Shown here: piece by piece, positions 30,280 through 36,210 of the stretch
Layout: each line of letters starts with the position of its first letter
How positions within the stretch are numbered: the stretch's first letter is position 1
Source: Planctomycetales bacterium
Lineage (GTDB): Bacteria > Planctomycetota > Planctomycetia > Isosphaerales > Isosphaeraceae
Assembly (NCBI GenBank): GCA_027459775.1
Contig: DAIDHE010000479.1
Span: 1-36,210, forward strand
Direction: 5' to 3'
DNA length: 36,210 nucleotides
Program-made: the position numbers and the translations under genes
Notes under the pieces: generated by a model
Database searches by the model: none
What the model was told of the DNA's origin: nothing
Seen by the model: the letters and a program-made list of their open reading frames with translations, nothing else

Positions 30280-30395
30280 ACGGTCCTCTCGGTGAAAAGA
30301 TCGACGATCATCTCGATCAGATGGAACACGAGCGGCCCGCAAAGGGCGGCCGCTAGCGCGAACAGAACCACATCGCCCCACGAATATCGATTCAT
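30246..30395 (-). CDS. Very short membrane protein
   Basis: A 49-residue protein starting MNRYSWGDVVLFALAAALCG. One long hydrophobic stretch (VVLFALAAALCGPLVFHLIE) is followed by a second (WLLLSRLWLR) at the end. The ATG overlaps the papain-like gene's stop by 4 bases (ATGA), which supports translation. It overlaps the next gene as well. It may be a holin-like or regulatory membrane peptide. It is short, so the call is moderate. Confidence 0.5.
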   Translation of the reverse strand: MNRYSWGDVVLFALAAALCGPLVFHLIEMIVDLFTERTVWLLLSRLWLR

Positions 30396-31219
30396 TGGGC
30401 CTCGAGAGAGGCGAGATCGGATTGAAGCGTCGCCCAGTCGAGGCCATTCGGGGCTGCGGCGGGAGGACGCGCGTCACCGGCCAGGACGTCATAGAGCTCG
30501 ACATACCAGGGCGCGGGCGATGACGGGCACCACGCCGTGTCAAGCAACGCATAGGCTTCGTCGCAATACTTCGCCACGAATCGCCAGGTCGCGCGGTGGA
30601 GCTGGCCCCATGTGCTGACGATCACGCCTCCGGGGTCGTACCCATGGACGGCGACGCAATGGCCTCCGACGGACGGCCACCATCCAAGAGCAACGTCCCA
30701 CTCCTGGCCGGCCTCCAATTGCCTCTCGGCGCTCTCGGGCAGATTGAGCCCAATGTACAGGCCGCCGAAGAGATAGATCGCCTGTTGCCACGCGTACTGT
30801 GAGCCAGCGGGGACTTCAGCGAAGGCCGATAGGACGTTCCCCGCGATGCCGCCTGACATCTTCGCGCTTCCTTGCTTCGCCCAGAACTGGCAGACGCTTA
30901 AGAGATCGGCGCCCGTGTCATTCCGGCCAGTCGCGGGATCGTATCCCGTGATCGACGAATAAGCGGAAAGGATCGAGGCGTCCGAAGGGACGGTCTCGAC
31001 GCCCTCGTTCGCGCTCCAGGCTTCGAGCAAATGTCCGACAGCCGCGCAAGTGCAATCGCCGATCCGGTCGTTGCCGAACATCGGCCATGGTCCAGTGACT
31101 TTCGCCGTCCAGTCGACCGACGAAGGGGCCGGTGGGAGAGCCCTGTCGTCGAGATAGGCCGAGAGGCGAAGACGAGGAGCGTCAACGCGTGGGAGCCGGC
31201 CGTATTTGCCTCGCGGCAT
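30392..31219 (-). CDS. Papain-like cysteine peptidase fold protein
   Basis: A 275-residue protein with AAGAAGG about 10 bases before the ATG. FGNDRIGDCTCAAVGHLLEA gives a candidate catalytic Cys (C56 or C58) after a Gly-Asp turn. VGGHCVAVHGYDPGGVIVST at about 184-203 gives the His (H187), and a WGQ follows, as in C1 peptidases. No signal peptide is seen. Related phage and prophage proteins occur near lysis or tail genes. It could cut peptidoglycan cross-bridges or host proteins. Its place just before three small membrane proteins makes an endolysin role attractive, although planctomycete walls are thin. Confidence 0.7.
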   Translation of the reverse strand: MPRGKYGRLPRVDAPRLRLSAYLDDRALPPAPSSVDWTAKVTGPWPMFGNDRIGDCTCAAVGHLLEAWSANEGVETVPSDASILSAYSSITGYDPATGRNDTGADLLSVCQFWAKQGSAKMSGGIAGNVLSAFAEVPAGSQYAWQQAIYLFGGLYIGLNLPESAERQLEAGQEWDVALGWWPSVGGHCVAVHGYDPGGVIVSTWGQLHRATWRFVAKYCDEAYALLDTAWCPSSPAPWYVELYDVLAGDARPPAAAPNGLDWATLQSDLASLEAQ

Positions 31220-31234
31220 CTTATGAAAGCCTTC

Positions 31235-31936
31235 TTATGCGACTTTAAGGAAACGCGTAATCGCCGAGCCGACGGCCCGAATGGCCGCCTTGAAGCACGA
31301 CGCATCGCGTCCGCAAATAGAGGAAAGCGACCGGGCGAAGCCGGGCCGAAGAACCTCATCATGCTCGAGCTGAAGAAGCGACCGCGCCTCGTCAGCCGAT
31401 AGGGCGCCTTTGGAGACGAGGTCGTCGATGGCGCCCTGGATTGAGCAAAGGACGACATTCAACACGGAACGCTCCACTCGTGAGCGAGGGAGCTTGAATC
31501 GCTTCGAAAGGATTAACTCATCGAAGCGGATACGAGTCTTCAGGTCGATAAGCTCATATGCGTGACCCAATCCGATCGCCTTGGACAAGGCGTTCGCCTG
31601 TTCGACCTTGAGAGGCGATGAGGCCGAGCGATCCTGGACCACATATGTGACTGACTCGCGACCGAAAGCGTTCACGAGCCTGACGACGCCATCCTCGCCT
31701 GCGAGAGTCATGCCGACCCAGAGGGCCTCGCACCGCTCTTTAATCTCGCCCTCGACTTCAGCGGCTTTCGCCTCGGCCGATTTCGCCTCGCGCTTAGCCC
31801 GGCAATATGCCGAGACCTTGGCCCCGAGCTCGACATCCTCCGTTCCGGGGCCGCACAAGTATCCGCCCGCCAGCCAGTCCCGAACGGGTCGCAGGCGGCA
31901 TCCCTCGGTCTCGAGCGTAGTCGCGGATTCGCTCAT
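31235..31936 (-). CDS. Hypothetical late-operon protein
   Basis: A 233-residue protein starting MSESATTLETEGCRLRPVRD. The N-terminal ~70 residues include a charged coiled-coil-like helix (RAKREAKSAEAKAAEVEGEI). A beta region (MTLAGEDGVVRLVNAFGRES, VTYVVQDRS) and a helical C-terminus (ANALSKAIGLGHAYELIDLK) follow. It overlaps the previous gene by 4 bases. No family is recognised. It lies between the sigma factor and the papain-like gene, so it is probably made early in the late phase. Confidence 0.6.
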   Translation of the reverse strand: MSESATTLETEGCRLRPVRDWLAGGYLCGPGTEDVELGAKVSAYCRAKREAKSAEAKAAEVEGEIKERCEALWVGMTLAGEDGVVRLVNAFGRESVTYVVQDRSASSPLKVEQANALSKAIGLGHAYELIDLKTRIRFDELILSKRFKLPRSRVERSVLNVVLCSIQGAIDDLVSKGALSADEARSLLQLEHDEVLRPGFARSLSSICGRDASCFKAAIRAVGSAITRFLKVA

Positions 31937-32172
31937 GCGGCTCTCATCAACCTCAGATCAGGGCGTGGAAGCTCGCGGATCAACCGCGGAAAATCGAACT
32001 CGGTCCAACGGCCAAACAGGCCACACTCCCAGATCCGCATGGCCGTGCAAACGTCCCACGTCGGATCGACGAGGAAATAGGGAGTGAGAGGCGCCTTTGA
32101 GCCGAACCTTCGCCGGCGACGCTGGCGACGTGTCTCCCGCCCTTGTTCACAGTTGCCGGCCTTTTGACGCAT
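31933..32172 (-). CDS. Small basic hypothetical protein
   Basis: A 79-residue protein starting MRQKAGNCEQGRETRRQRRR. The Arg-rich N-terminus could bind nucleic acid. The C-terminal part reads YFLVDPTWDVCTAMRIWECG and PRLIRELPRPDLRLMRAA. The start overlaps the sigma factor's stop (TGATG) and its end overlaps the next start (ATGA), so it is translationally coupled on both sides. It could be a sigma-associated regulator, but no family is recognised. Confidence 0.6.
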   Translation of the reverse strand: MRQKAGNCEQGRETRRQRRRRRFGSKAPLTPYFLVDPTWDVCTAMRIWECGLFGRWTEFDFPRLIRELPRPDLRLMRAA

Positions 32173-32768
32173 CAGCTATTCGCAATACGAACATAGAAGC
32201 CGCCCGGCGCACACCAGCGTGACGGATCCCAGCCGGCCTCATTGAGTTCCGCCTCGATGTCGGCCCTCGCGTCGGCGAGGATTTTTTTGACGGTGCCGAC
32301 GGGTTTATCGAACTGAAAAGCGCACTCGATCACGGTCCACGGCGGACCGCCGTCGAGGCCATACCGCCTCACCAGGATCGCCTTCGAGACTTCGTCGAGG
32401 GTCGAAAGAGCGACGTGAACCGCGGTCTCCATTTCGGAGCCCGAGGCTCGCGGCTCACCCGCTAGCTCGGTCTGTTGAGAAGCCCTCTTGGGGCGCCGGC
32501 CGCCGGTCGCCGTGAACCCGTTCATCCGGGATTTGACGAGGGCCTTTTGCAGCGCTCGGATGATGAACGTCCTCGCATACATCGAGAACGTCACATGGTT
32601 GCCTCCCCGATCGGTATCGAAGGCAGCCGCGGCCGACCAAACGGCGATGCGCGCTTCTTGGAGCGCGTCGTCGTATTCCAACCCGCGATGCTCATAGCGC
32701 GACGCAAACCACTTGGCTAGCGTTTCGTGCTCGTCGACGAGCCTGGCGCGTTCGAGGTCTGAAAGCAT
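32172..32768 (-). CDS. Phage RNA polymerase sigma factor
   Basis: About 198 residues from ATG at 32768 (MLSDLERARLVDEHETLAKW); a TTG 21 bases upstream is also possible. Region 2 is clear (YDDALQEARIAVWSAAAAFD, then VTFSMYARTFIIRALQKAL). Region 4 is ALSTLDEVSKAILVRRYGLD, followed by a helix-turn-helix (VIECAFQFDKPVGTVKKILA). It resembles sigma-70 regions 2 and 4 without a full region 1. It is the first gene of the leftward late operon and could direct host polymerase to phage late promoters. A C-terminal tail (WDPSRWCAPGGFYVR) follows region 4. Confidence 0.85.
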   Translation of the reverse strand: MLSDLERARLVDEHETLAKWFASRYEHRGLEYDDALQEARIAVWSAAAAFDTDRGGNHVTFSMYARTFIIRALQKALVKSRMNGFTATGGRRPKRASQQTELAGEPRASGSEMETAVHVALSTLDEVSKAILVRRYGLDGGPPWTVIECAFQFDKPVGTVKKILADARADIEAELNEAGWDPSRWCAPGGFYVRIANS

Positions 32769-33114
32769 CGGCGTCTCGCAGCGGGTCAATCAAGATGAGT
32801 GTCATCTAACTATTGCCCGGTAAGGGCTACCGTCGGCCACGAAAGTACGGTCGTGCCGATAACTCGCTCCGTTACGATCGGGCAAACCCTTACGCCCGGC
32901 AAAAGGACCGCGAGAAAAATGCGGCGATCGAGCCATAAGTCCTTTGATTTGGCAATGGTGAGACTCAGGGCGACTCCGTAAAATAGCCCACTGACGGAAA
33001 GCGCCATTCCGCGCATGCTGGATTTACCGCGTAAGACTCCGACTTTGAGCGAGAGCTCGAACATCGTAAATCGGAAGGTTCAAGAGTGGGCTAATCGAAG
33101 ACCGGAGACTCATC
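32769..33114. other. Gap between the sigma factor and second recombinase
   Basis: No well-supported gene. It is the space between the divergent sigma-factor and recombinase genes, so both their promoters should lie here. I see only weak elements: TAAAAT near 32979 without a properly spaced -35. A minus-strand frame at 32810-33064 (84 residues, hydrophobic) has no ribosome-site or family support. Near 32820 there is a small hairpin-like repeat (cggtaagggctaccg). Confidence 0.4.
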
Positions 33115-33681
33115 ATGCCAATTCGACGACCCAACGCTGAAATCCGCTCCCGCGAGTTCCTGACGGAGGCGGAAGTCGACCGCCTCATGAAGGGCGCCTC
33201 GCGAAGAGGCAAGTTCCCTCACCGGGACGCCACCTCAATCCTCATTGCTTATCGCCATGGTCTGAGGGCCAGCGAGCTGGTCAGTCTCCGCTGGGACCAA
33301 GTCGACGCGGACCAGGGGCTGCTCCATGTGAGGCGAGTCAAGCGTGGCTCGCCAAGCACGCATCCCCTGAGCCGGGGCGAGCTCGCGGCCCTGAGAAAGC
33401 TTGGGCGCCATCCATGCGGCTACGTCTTCGTGAGCCAGCGCAGGGGTCAGTGGACGACATCTGCGTGGGCCAAGATGCTGAGTCGAGCCATGGAAGAGGC
33501 GGGAATGAATTCACTGGCCGTTCACCCCCACATGCTGAGGCATGCTTGCGGCTACCACCTGGCCAATCAAGGGCGTGACACCAGGGCGATCCAGGCCTAT
33601 CTCGGGCACCGGAACATCCAGCACACGGTCCGGTACACCGAGCTCTCATCGGACCGTTTCAGGGATTTCTGGAAGGACTGA
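33115..33681 (+). CDS. FimB/FimE-sized tyrosine recombinase
   Basis: A 188-residue protein with GGAG 8 bases before the ATG. It lacks the N-terminal core-binding domain of phage integrases and is almost only a catalytic domain: R51 (YRHGLRASELVSLRW), K77 in VRRVKRGSP, H139-M-L-R142 (HPHMLRHACGYHLA), H165 (LGHRNIQH) and nucleophile Y174. The full catalytic set is intact, unlike the main integrase. FimB/FimE-type enzymes invert small DNA segments; some phage versions resolve multimers. It is followed by a 330-base gap rich in inverted repeats. Target unknown. Confidence 0.9.
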   Translation: MPIRRPNAEIRSREFLTEAEVDRLMKGASRRGKFPHRDATSILIAYRHGLRASELVSLRWDQVDADQGLLHVRRVKRGSPSTHPLSRGELAALRKLGRHPCGYVFVSQRRGQWTTSAWAKMLSRAMEEAGMNSLAVHPHMLRHACGYHLANQGRDTRAIQAYLGHRNIQHTVRYTELSSDRFRDFWKD

Positions 33682-34011
33682 AATCCGGGGATTGAACGGC
33701 AGGTACCTATCAGGGACCTGAATCCAGCGCCCGGGCGCACTGGACCTACGCCGATCGGCGACCGGCCCTAAGAGCGCTGCCAAGAGATTGGCAAAAGAGA
33801 ACAGGGCGTGCCGCCGAGGGGCCAGGATCCCGTCGACGTTCGCCCTGTTCGCCGCGCTGGAGGGCCGGGAGGCGGCCGCATCGTCGCGGCCGCTCTGCCC
33901 GCGGTGCAAGGGAAGGGAAAGGGGAGGTCGTGCCCTCCCCTCCCCTGCCGGGGTGGTGGGGAGCACCCGCTAGAAGGTCTTGCCCCACCCCCAAATTTTC
34001 AACCGCGCATT
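33682..34011. repeat. Repeat-rich gap after the second recombinase
   Basis: No gene is supported in these 330 bases. There is a 10-bp inverted repeat GAACAGGGCG (33799-33808) / CGCCCTGTTC (33841-33850) with a 32-base spacer. There is also a 12-bp palindrome GCGCCCGGGCGC near 33730, a palindrome GCCGATCGGC near 33755, and a GC hairpin AGGGGAGG-tcgtgc-CCTCCCCT (33920-33941). The last could terminate transcription. The spaced repeat is a candidate recombination site for the adjacent enzyme. Confidence 0.55.
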
Positions 34012-34275
34012 TTACGCAGCCGCTTCATCTTCATCCATGGAATCCGAGGATGCGCTTTGCAGCATTTGATCGAGTTTGTAACCGCGACAACCTTGGTCCA
34101 AGATCTTTTCGGCGAAGGCGTTTTTCCGCATCCGAAGCGATTTGGCGAGCATCGAAAGACGAAAGTCGAGAGTCTCGGAAAGGCTCATCGACACCACGAC
34201 ACGCGGGATGCGTTTCTTCTTTTCCTTGGGCGCTTCTTCGGGGAGTTCTTCGACTACTTTCTTTGCTCTGGCCAT
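34012..34275 (-). CDS. Ribbon-helix-helix DNA-binding protein
   Basis: An 87-residue protein with AAGGAGG 6 bases before the ATG. A Lys-rich N-terminal arm (MARAKKVVEELPEEAPKEKK) leads to a strand RVVVSMSLS, helix TLDFRLSMLAKSL and helix RKNAFAEKILDQGCRGYKL. This order is that of ribbon-helix-helix dimers (Arc, CopG, ParG). The end is acidic (DSMDEDEAAA). It lies next to another ribbon-helix-helix gene. It could be the lysogeny repressor, a partition protein or an antitoxin without its toxin. Confidence 0.75.
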   Translation of the reverse strand: MARAKKVVEELPEEAPKEKKKRIPRVVVSMSLSETLDFRLSMLAKSLRMRKNAFAEKILDQGCRGYKLDQMLQSASSDSMDEDEAAA

Positions 34276-34329
34276 GTTCGCCTCCTTTCCTTGGATCTAT
34301 CGTGATCCGCAGCCCAGAGCTTGAGCCCA

Positions 34330-34515
34330 TCACTTGGGCTTCTTGGCGGGGGATAGAATTTCCTCCGCCATCTTGGCTCGATCCTTCATCACGAGAGGCC
34401 TGAGCAGCGCCGACATGTATTCGGCCATCGTCACGCCGCGGTGAGCCGCGACCAGACGGGCCGCATCGACGACGTCCCGCTCGAGCTTCACGACCACATC
34501 ATTCGCTCGCGCCAT
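34330..34515 (-). CDS. Second ribbon-helix-helix protein, planctomycete type
   Basis: A 61-residue protein. The ATG at 34515 (MARANDVVVKLERDVVDAAR) is preceded by GAAGGA about 9 bases upstream; the frame continues to 34590. Strand VVVKLE, helix DVVDAARLVAAHRG and helix VTMAEYMSALLRPLVMKDRA form the ribbon-helix-helix. The AxxRGVTMAEYMSxLLRP pattern is one I know from many planctomycete genomes and plasmids, which supports that host. It is probably co-transcribed with the 34012 gene from the promoter at 34553-34583. Confidence 0.75.
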   Translation of the reverse strand: MARANDVVVKLERDVVDAARLVAAHRGVTMAEYMSALLRPLVMKDRAKMAEEILSPAKKPK

Positions 34516-34552
34516 CAGCCTGGGTCCTTCGGGTTCCATGCTCAAAGTCCTC

Positions 34553-34583
34553 AGTATACCAGCGCTCGATGCGCTTTTGTAAA
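34553..34583 (-). promoter_or_regulatory. Leftward extended -10 promoter for the ribbon-helix-helix genes
   Basis: On the minus strand, TGG-TATACT (34561-34553) is a strong extended -10. TTTACA lies 19 bases upstream (34583-34578), a weak -35. It faces away from the rightward promoter at 34603-34631, so the two form a compact divergent control region. Confidence 0.6.
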
Positions 34584-34602
34584 TTCTCATCAGATTCCAT
34601 AC

Positions 34603-34631
34603 TTGTCACCAAGCTACTAAGATACTAGACT
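34603..34631 (+). promoter_or_regulatory. Rightward early promoter
   Basis: TTGTCA (34603-34608) and TAGACT (34626-34631) are separated by exactly 17 bases. It would start RNA near 34638 and drive the operon 34681 to 6225 through the circular join. Its spacer holds aagctactaagata, and the two ribbon-helix-helix proteins encoded next door are natural candidates to control it. Confidence 0.6.
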
Positions 34632-34680
34632 GATCTGGTGCGGTCAATTGATTGAGTTCACTCAGTCCAAGGAGAACCCA

Positions 34681-35190
34681 GTGATCCTGTTACCCCTGAC
34701 CATCCTGATCTGCCTGAGCATCTGGTGCGCCATCGCGCCCCCGGACCCCAACCCCGACCCTCCCGCGACCCTATTCGGCCGGGACGAATCCCTCCAGGCC
34801 CGCGTGCTGCTGACCGTGAAGGATTATGAGAGCCTCACCGCTCAGATGGGTTCTGACGGCGAGCTCGATCCGGAGCGGGAAATCGCAATCGCGGCGACGA
34901 AGCTCACCGAGCTCGGCATGTCAGACCTCGCGCTCTGGCTGATGCTCGGGGCGGCCATCCGACGCAGGGGCCCCTTCAACCTGGGCGCGGCCTTCTCGCG
35001 TGAAGCCGTCGTCGCAGGCGTCGTCGGAACGCCCCACCGATCGTGGTTCGACGTCGAGCGCATCCTGATCGGACGGACAGCCCGGACTGAGACGCGAGAG
35101 TCGTCTCTCGCCGGGGCGCTGATCGTCGCGCTCCACGACCAGGTCGTGATCGATCGCTGCGGGCGCGGCCTCGTCGAAAGGAGCGCCTGA
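34681..35190 (+). CDS. N-terminally membrane-anchored hypothetical protein
   Basis: A 169-residue protein. I chose GTG at 34681 because AAGGAG lies 8 bases upstream; the frame is open back to 34648. It begins with one membrane segment or signal anchor (ILLPLTILICLSIWCAIA), then a Pro/Asp-rich linker (PPDPNPDPPATL) and a helical soluble domain (VLLTVKDYESLTAQMGSDGE ... ALWLMLGAAIRRRG). It is the first gene of the early operon that also encodes the prepilin fusion, so an envelope role beside the pilin is possible. No family recognised. Confidence 0.7.
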   Translation: MILLPLTILICLSIWCAIAPPDPNPDPPATLFGRDESLQARVLLTVKDYESLTAQMGSDGELDPEREIAIAATKLTELGMSDLALWLMLGAAIRRRGPFNLGAAFSREAVVAGVVGTPHRSWFDVERILIGRTARTETRESSLAGALIVALHDQVVIDRCGRGLVERSA

Positions 35191-35191
35191 G

Positions 35192-35326
35192 ATGGACCCT
35201 CGACAGATCGCCATTACGTCAATGCTCGCGGTCGACGGCCTCTGCGTGATTCGGATCCTGGCGACCCTTCAGGGCCACTACGCGGACATCGCATGGGCTC
35301 TTTCTCACTGGAGGCTCTTCCTGTGA
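35192..35326 (+). CDS. 44-residue peptide
   Basis: Starts MDPRQIAITSMLAVDGLCVI and ends ALSHWRLFL, with AAGGAG about 8 bases before the ATG. It ends by overlapping the next start (GTGA), which supports translation. It is moderately hydrophobic and may be an amphipathic or membrane-associated peptide. It is one base downstream of the previous stop. No family can be named at this length. Confidence 0.55.
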   Translation: MDPRQIAITSMLAVDGLCVIRILATLQGHYADIAWALSHWRLFL

Positions 35327-36210
35327 CGTCCACGAAAAAGAATCGAATCAAATTGACCGCGCGCCAGATCGAGTGCCTCGAGGCTCTGAGCCATGGCCGC
35401 GAATACACATCCGGCATAAGGTTCTGGCCAACCACCTCGTCACTCCTCCGGAGGGGGTTCATCGACGGCGCGTTCCCCTTCCGGATCACCCGCGTGGGAC
35501 TTGCCACTCTCCGCTCGTTGCAGCCAAAAAAGAAAGTCCCCCGCGCCTTCACCCTCATCGAGCTTCTGGTCGTGATCGTGATCATCCTGATCGTCAGCGG
35601 CCTCGCCCTGGCCGCCGTCGTGAGCTATGGATCGGGAACTCGCCAGCGCGAAGCCGCTCGTATGATCCAGGCCCTCTTGACCGGGGCTCGCGACCGAGCC
35701 GTCTCGACGGGCTCTCTCTCCGGCGTTCGCTTCCTCCCCGACCCGGCGTTCAACCCTCCCTTCTCCTCCGCGGCCGGGACGATCGACCCCGCACTGCCGC
35801 TGGCCTATTCCTCGGTGGTGCAGCTCGTCTCGCCTCCGCCCTGGGCGGACGGCCTCGTCTCCGCGGGCCTTCCTCTTCCCCAGGGGTTCGCATTGCCAAT
35901 CCCATGCCTCTTGCTCGAGGAATGCCCAGCGAACGCCCTGGGCGTTCCTAACGAGCCCACAAGCTGGTTCTGGAACATCCGCGTGGGCGATAAGCTCGAG
36001 CTTAACGGCCACGCCTACTGGGTCGCCGGTCCGCTGATCGTCTCGCCCTGGTCGACCACGCAAAAAGGCAACCCCGAGCTGAGGGTCAACGACGGCCCCG
36101 CCGGCTCGGCGCCCCGGCTCGTCCGCAACGGGATCGCGCTCGAGTATTTGTTCCTCGTGAACGGCTTGGACGACAACCACGACGGCTACGCCGACAACGG
36201 CTGGAATGGG
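35323..36210 (+). CDS. Winged-helix/prepilin fusion, N-terminal part (continues at base 1)
   Basis: GTG at 35323 was chosen because GGAGG lies 8 bases upstream and it overlaps the 44-residue gene's stop. The ORF runs without a stop through the join to 711, about 485 residues. Residues 10-65 form a winged-helix-like domain (LTARQIECLEALSHG, TTSSLLRRGFIDG, FRITRVGLATLRSL). A basic stretch KKKVPR then meets a class III prepilin signal: cleavage expected after A75, then FTLIELLVVIVIILIV with the key Glu at +5 (E80). The pilin stalk helix and a GspH/FimT-like head follow. An internal TTG at 35518 could give an ordinary short-leader prepilin, but it has no ribosome site. The N-terminal fusion is unusual. 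Confidence 0.85.
   Translation, partial: MTSTKKNRIKLTARQIECLEALSHGREYTSGIRFWPTTSSLLRRGFIDGAFPFRITRVGLATLRSLQPKKKVPRAFTLIELLVVIVIILIVSGLALAAVVSYGSGTRQREAARMIQALLTGARDRAVSTGSLSGVRFLPDPAFNPPFSSAAGTIDPALPLAYSSVVQLVSPPPWADGLVSAGLPLPQGFALPIPCLLLEECPANALGVPNEPTSWFWNIRVGDKLELNGHAYWVAGPLIVSPWSTTQKGNPELRVNDGPAGSAPRLVRNGIALEYLFLVNGLDDNHDGYADNGWNG
36070..36210. repeat. Terminal direct repeat, right copy (circular overlap)
   Basis: These 141 bases are identical to bases 1-141. The unique circle ends at 36069. See the left copy for why this is read as an assembly overlap. Confidence 0.95.

Noticed and set aside
32810-33064. 84-residue hydrophobic frame on the minus strand
   Set aside because: It lies in the gap between divergent genes, has no ribosome site that I can see and no family resemblance; it is probably a chance frame.

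Overview
The window is one complete circular genome of a temperate, siphovirus-like phage. The first 141 bases are repeated exactly at the end (1-141 = 36070-36210), and one reading frame runs through the join without a break, so the unique circle is 36,069 bp. The host is probably a planctomycete, perhaps an Isosphaeraceae-like one. This is inferred from the high GC content (by eye), a planctomycete-style prepilin with acidic calcium-loop repeats, and a short ribbon-helix-helix protein of a type common in that phylum.

Layout. (1) A rightward early operon runs from about 34.6 kb through the join to 6.2 kb. It encodes a membrane-anchored protein, a 44-residue peptide, a winged-helix/prepilin fusion that crosses the join, small zinc-ribbon and helix-turn-helix proteins, and a P4/D5-type primase-helicase. 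A 25-bp perfect inverted repeat that could be a replication origin follows the primase. (2) At 6.2-8.1 kb lie a leftward zinc-ribbon membrane protein with its own promoter/operator, an attP site made from the 3' half of a tRNA-Ala, and a tyrosine integrase. (3) At 8.3-11.3 kb a second rightward operon of small proteins starts at a promoter embedded in a 41-bp operator; two of its genes carry frame shifts. (4) A leftward late operon of about 21.5 kb (32.8 to 11.3 kb) begins with a phage sigma factor. In transcription order it then has unknown genes, a papain-like protein, three small membrane proteins, an HNH nuclease, small and large terminase, a beta-rich protein, portal, protease, HK97 capsid, connector and head-tail genes, tail terminator, tail tube, the G/GT chaperones with an A8 slippery site, a short tape measure protein and tail-tip genes. 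A small rightward island (phospholipase-D-like protein plus a second P27-like protein) sits inside it at 28.6-29.4 kb. (5) At 33.1-34.5 kb lie a FimB-sized second tyrosine recombinase and two ribbon-helix-helix proteins.

How it works together. The integrase and attP give lysogeny in a tRNA-Ala gene. The primase-helicase replicates the excised circle with host polymerase. The sigma factor probably switches on the late operon. HK97-type packaging, capsid and tail genes build a short-tailed siphovirus. The most unusual element is the prepilin: it lies in the early replication operon, and its N-terminus is a winged-helix domain that host prepilin peptidase would be expected to cut off.
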